Source of the DNA: an uncultured Bacteroidales bacterium
GTDB taxonomy: Bacteria; Bacteroidota; Bacteroidia; Bacteroidales; Bacteroidaceae
Reading direction: 5' to 3'
Assembly (NCBI GenBank): GCA_902801425.1
Contig: CADCIQ010000010.1
Coordinates: 1 to 42,347 of the forward strand
DNA: 42,347 nt
The notes beneath the pieces were generated by a model. It did not search any database. It saw only the letters and a program-made list of their open reading frames with translations, and was not told where the DNA came from. The position numbers and the translations under genes are program-made. This document shows, piece after piece, positions 41,523 through 42,347 of the stretch; position 1 is the stretch's first letter, and each line of letters opens with the position of its first letter.

Positions 41523-42347
41523 TTAGATATTTGAGTCGGTCTCGTCCTTCATATCTATAAACTGTCCTTCGCTATCGTAGAACTCGTACTGAAGCATAGC
41601 GAGTTTCTGAGATGGAATAACGCTAACGCCAAGACCGTATTTCATCTGCCATTTACGCTTGATGGAGATAAGTCCCTTGGTGATATATGCCTCAACGTAT
41701 GGATGAACATAGAGAGTGAACTTATTGATTCCCACTTTGTTGACGAGAGTTGCAATCTTATTCTCAAGTACCTCGGTAAAGAGCATACTTGACTTGATAG
41801 TTCCTGTTCCCTGACAAGTAGGGCACACTTCCTCAACAGTCACATCCATAGCCGGACGAACACGCTGACGGGTAATCTGCATGAGACCGAACTTAGACAG
41901 AGGCAGGATGTTATGACGAGCCCTGTCCTTCTGCATATTCTTGCACATTCGCTCATAGAGCAACTGGCGATCCTCAGCAAGATTCATATCAATGAAGTCA
42001 ACGATAATGATACCGCCCATATCACGCAGACGAAGCTGACGGGCAAGTTCATCGGCAGCACCAAGATTCACGTCAAGGGCATTTGCTTCCTGTCCATTAA
42101 CGCCACGAGCACGATTACCGCTATTGACATCGACAACGTGCATAGCCTCTGTATGCTCGATGATGAGATAAGCACCATGAGCATAGTTTACGGTCTTGCC
42201 AAAGCCTGACTTCAACTGACGAGTGACATTAAAATTATCGAAGATTGGCACCTTACCAGTATATTGCTTTACAATACCAACCTTGTCGGGAGCTATGAGG
42301 GAGACATATTCACGCACCTCATTATAAACATCCTCATCGTTGACGTA
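41523..42347 (-). CDS. rng: Ribonuclease G/E, 3' part
   Basis: The reading frame runs off the window end, so the N-terminal S1 region is missing. What remains holds the catalytic domain: VVDVNSGNRARG and GGIIIVDFIDM carry the two metal-binding aspartates, and CPTCQGTG is the zinc-link that joins subunits. Rng processes 16S rRNA 5' ends and decays mRNA. The GTG at 42317 is internal: codons for YVNDEDVYNE precede it in frame to the edge. Confidence 0.95.
   Translation of the reverse strand, partial: YVNDEDVYNEVREYVSLIAPDKVGIVKQYTGKVPIFDNFNVTRQLKSGFGKTVNYAHGAYLIIEHTEAMHVVDVNSGNRARGVNGQEANALDVNLGAADELARQLRLRDMGGIIIVDFIDMNLAEDRQLLYERMCKNMQKDRARHNILPLSKFGLMQITRQRVRPAMDVTVEEVCPTCQGTGTIKSSMLFTEVLENKIATLVNKVGINKFTLYVHPYVEAYITKGLISIKRKWQMKYGLGVSVIPSQKLAMLQYEFYDSEGQFIDMKDETDSNI

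Overview
The window looks like a chromosomal segment of a Bacteroidales bacterium, most likely Prevotella/Segatella-like. The evidence is the LpxC-FabZ fusion gene, promoters of the Bacteroidetes type (TTTG, about 20 bases, TAnnTTTG), an AddAB pair with an iron-sulfur AddB, BspA-like leucine-rich repeat proteins ending in a YDLQGRKV-type tail, an apgM-like gene beside thrC, tRNA genes without an encoded CCA, and a DUF5715-type protein. The taxon is inferred from gene content and not tested.

Layout. 1-2.6 kb: end of a threonine operon (apgM-like, thrC). 2.7-9.1 kb: addA and addB, a recombination helicase-nuclease. 9.2-13.1 kb: prmA (minus), then a secreted aromatic/serine-rich protein and a FadL-like outer-membrane protein (plus). 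13.1-14.2 kb: a gene-free stretch packed with repeats. 14.2-17.6 kb: a lipoprotein, a bile-acid/sodium symporter-family protein, a small membrane protein, mgsA, and two identical tRNA-Pro genes with their own promoter and terminator. 17.7-26.6 kb (minus): lpxD, lpxC-fabZ, lpxA, miaA, a class A penicillin-binding protein and a PIF1-like helicase, so lipid A and peptidoglycan synthesis sit together. 26.6-27.4 kb: second repeat-rich gap. 27.4-35.5 kb (minus): phoH, purC, menG/ubiE, aroE, purM, prfA, a 48-codon ORF, pyrF and a lipoprotein. 35.6-36.9 kb (plus): a DUF5715/M15-like protein and an HXXEE membrane protein. 37-39.3 kb (minus): two tandem BspA-like proteins. 39.3-40.1 kb: third repeat-rich gap. 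40.1-42.3 kb: a GNAT acetyltransferase, an AT-rich unknown gene, and the 3' part of rng.

The genes are mostly housekeeping. The unusual signal is in the non-coding DNA. Three gaps (13.2-14.0, 27.0-27.4 and 39.7-40.0 kb) hold composite elements made of short iteron-like repeats (GTTACC, TTTACC or TGACC type) around an AT-rich, often palindromic core. Two of these gaps share a strictly 11-bp-phased array: five CCC-type units, one extra G, then six or ten AACGG-type units, in opposite orientation 26 kb apart. Separately, at least ten loci carry short arrays with a 7-bp period but different unit sequences. Most form inverted pairs hard against stop codons, and two lie in frame inside addB and miaA. 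No CRISPR array, intact insertion sequence, integrase or obvious defence system was found.
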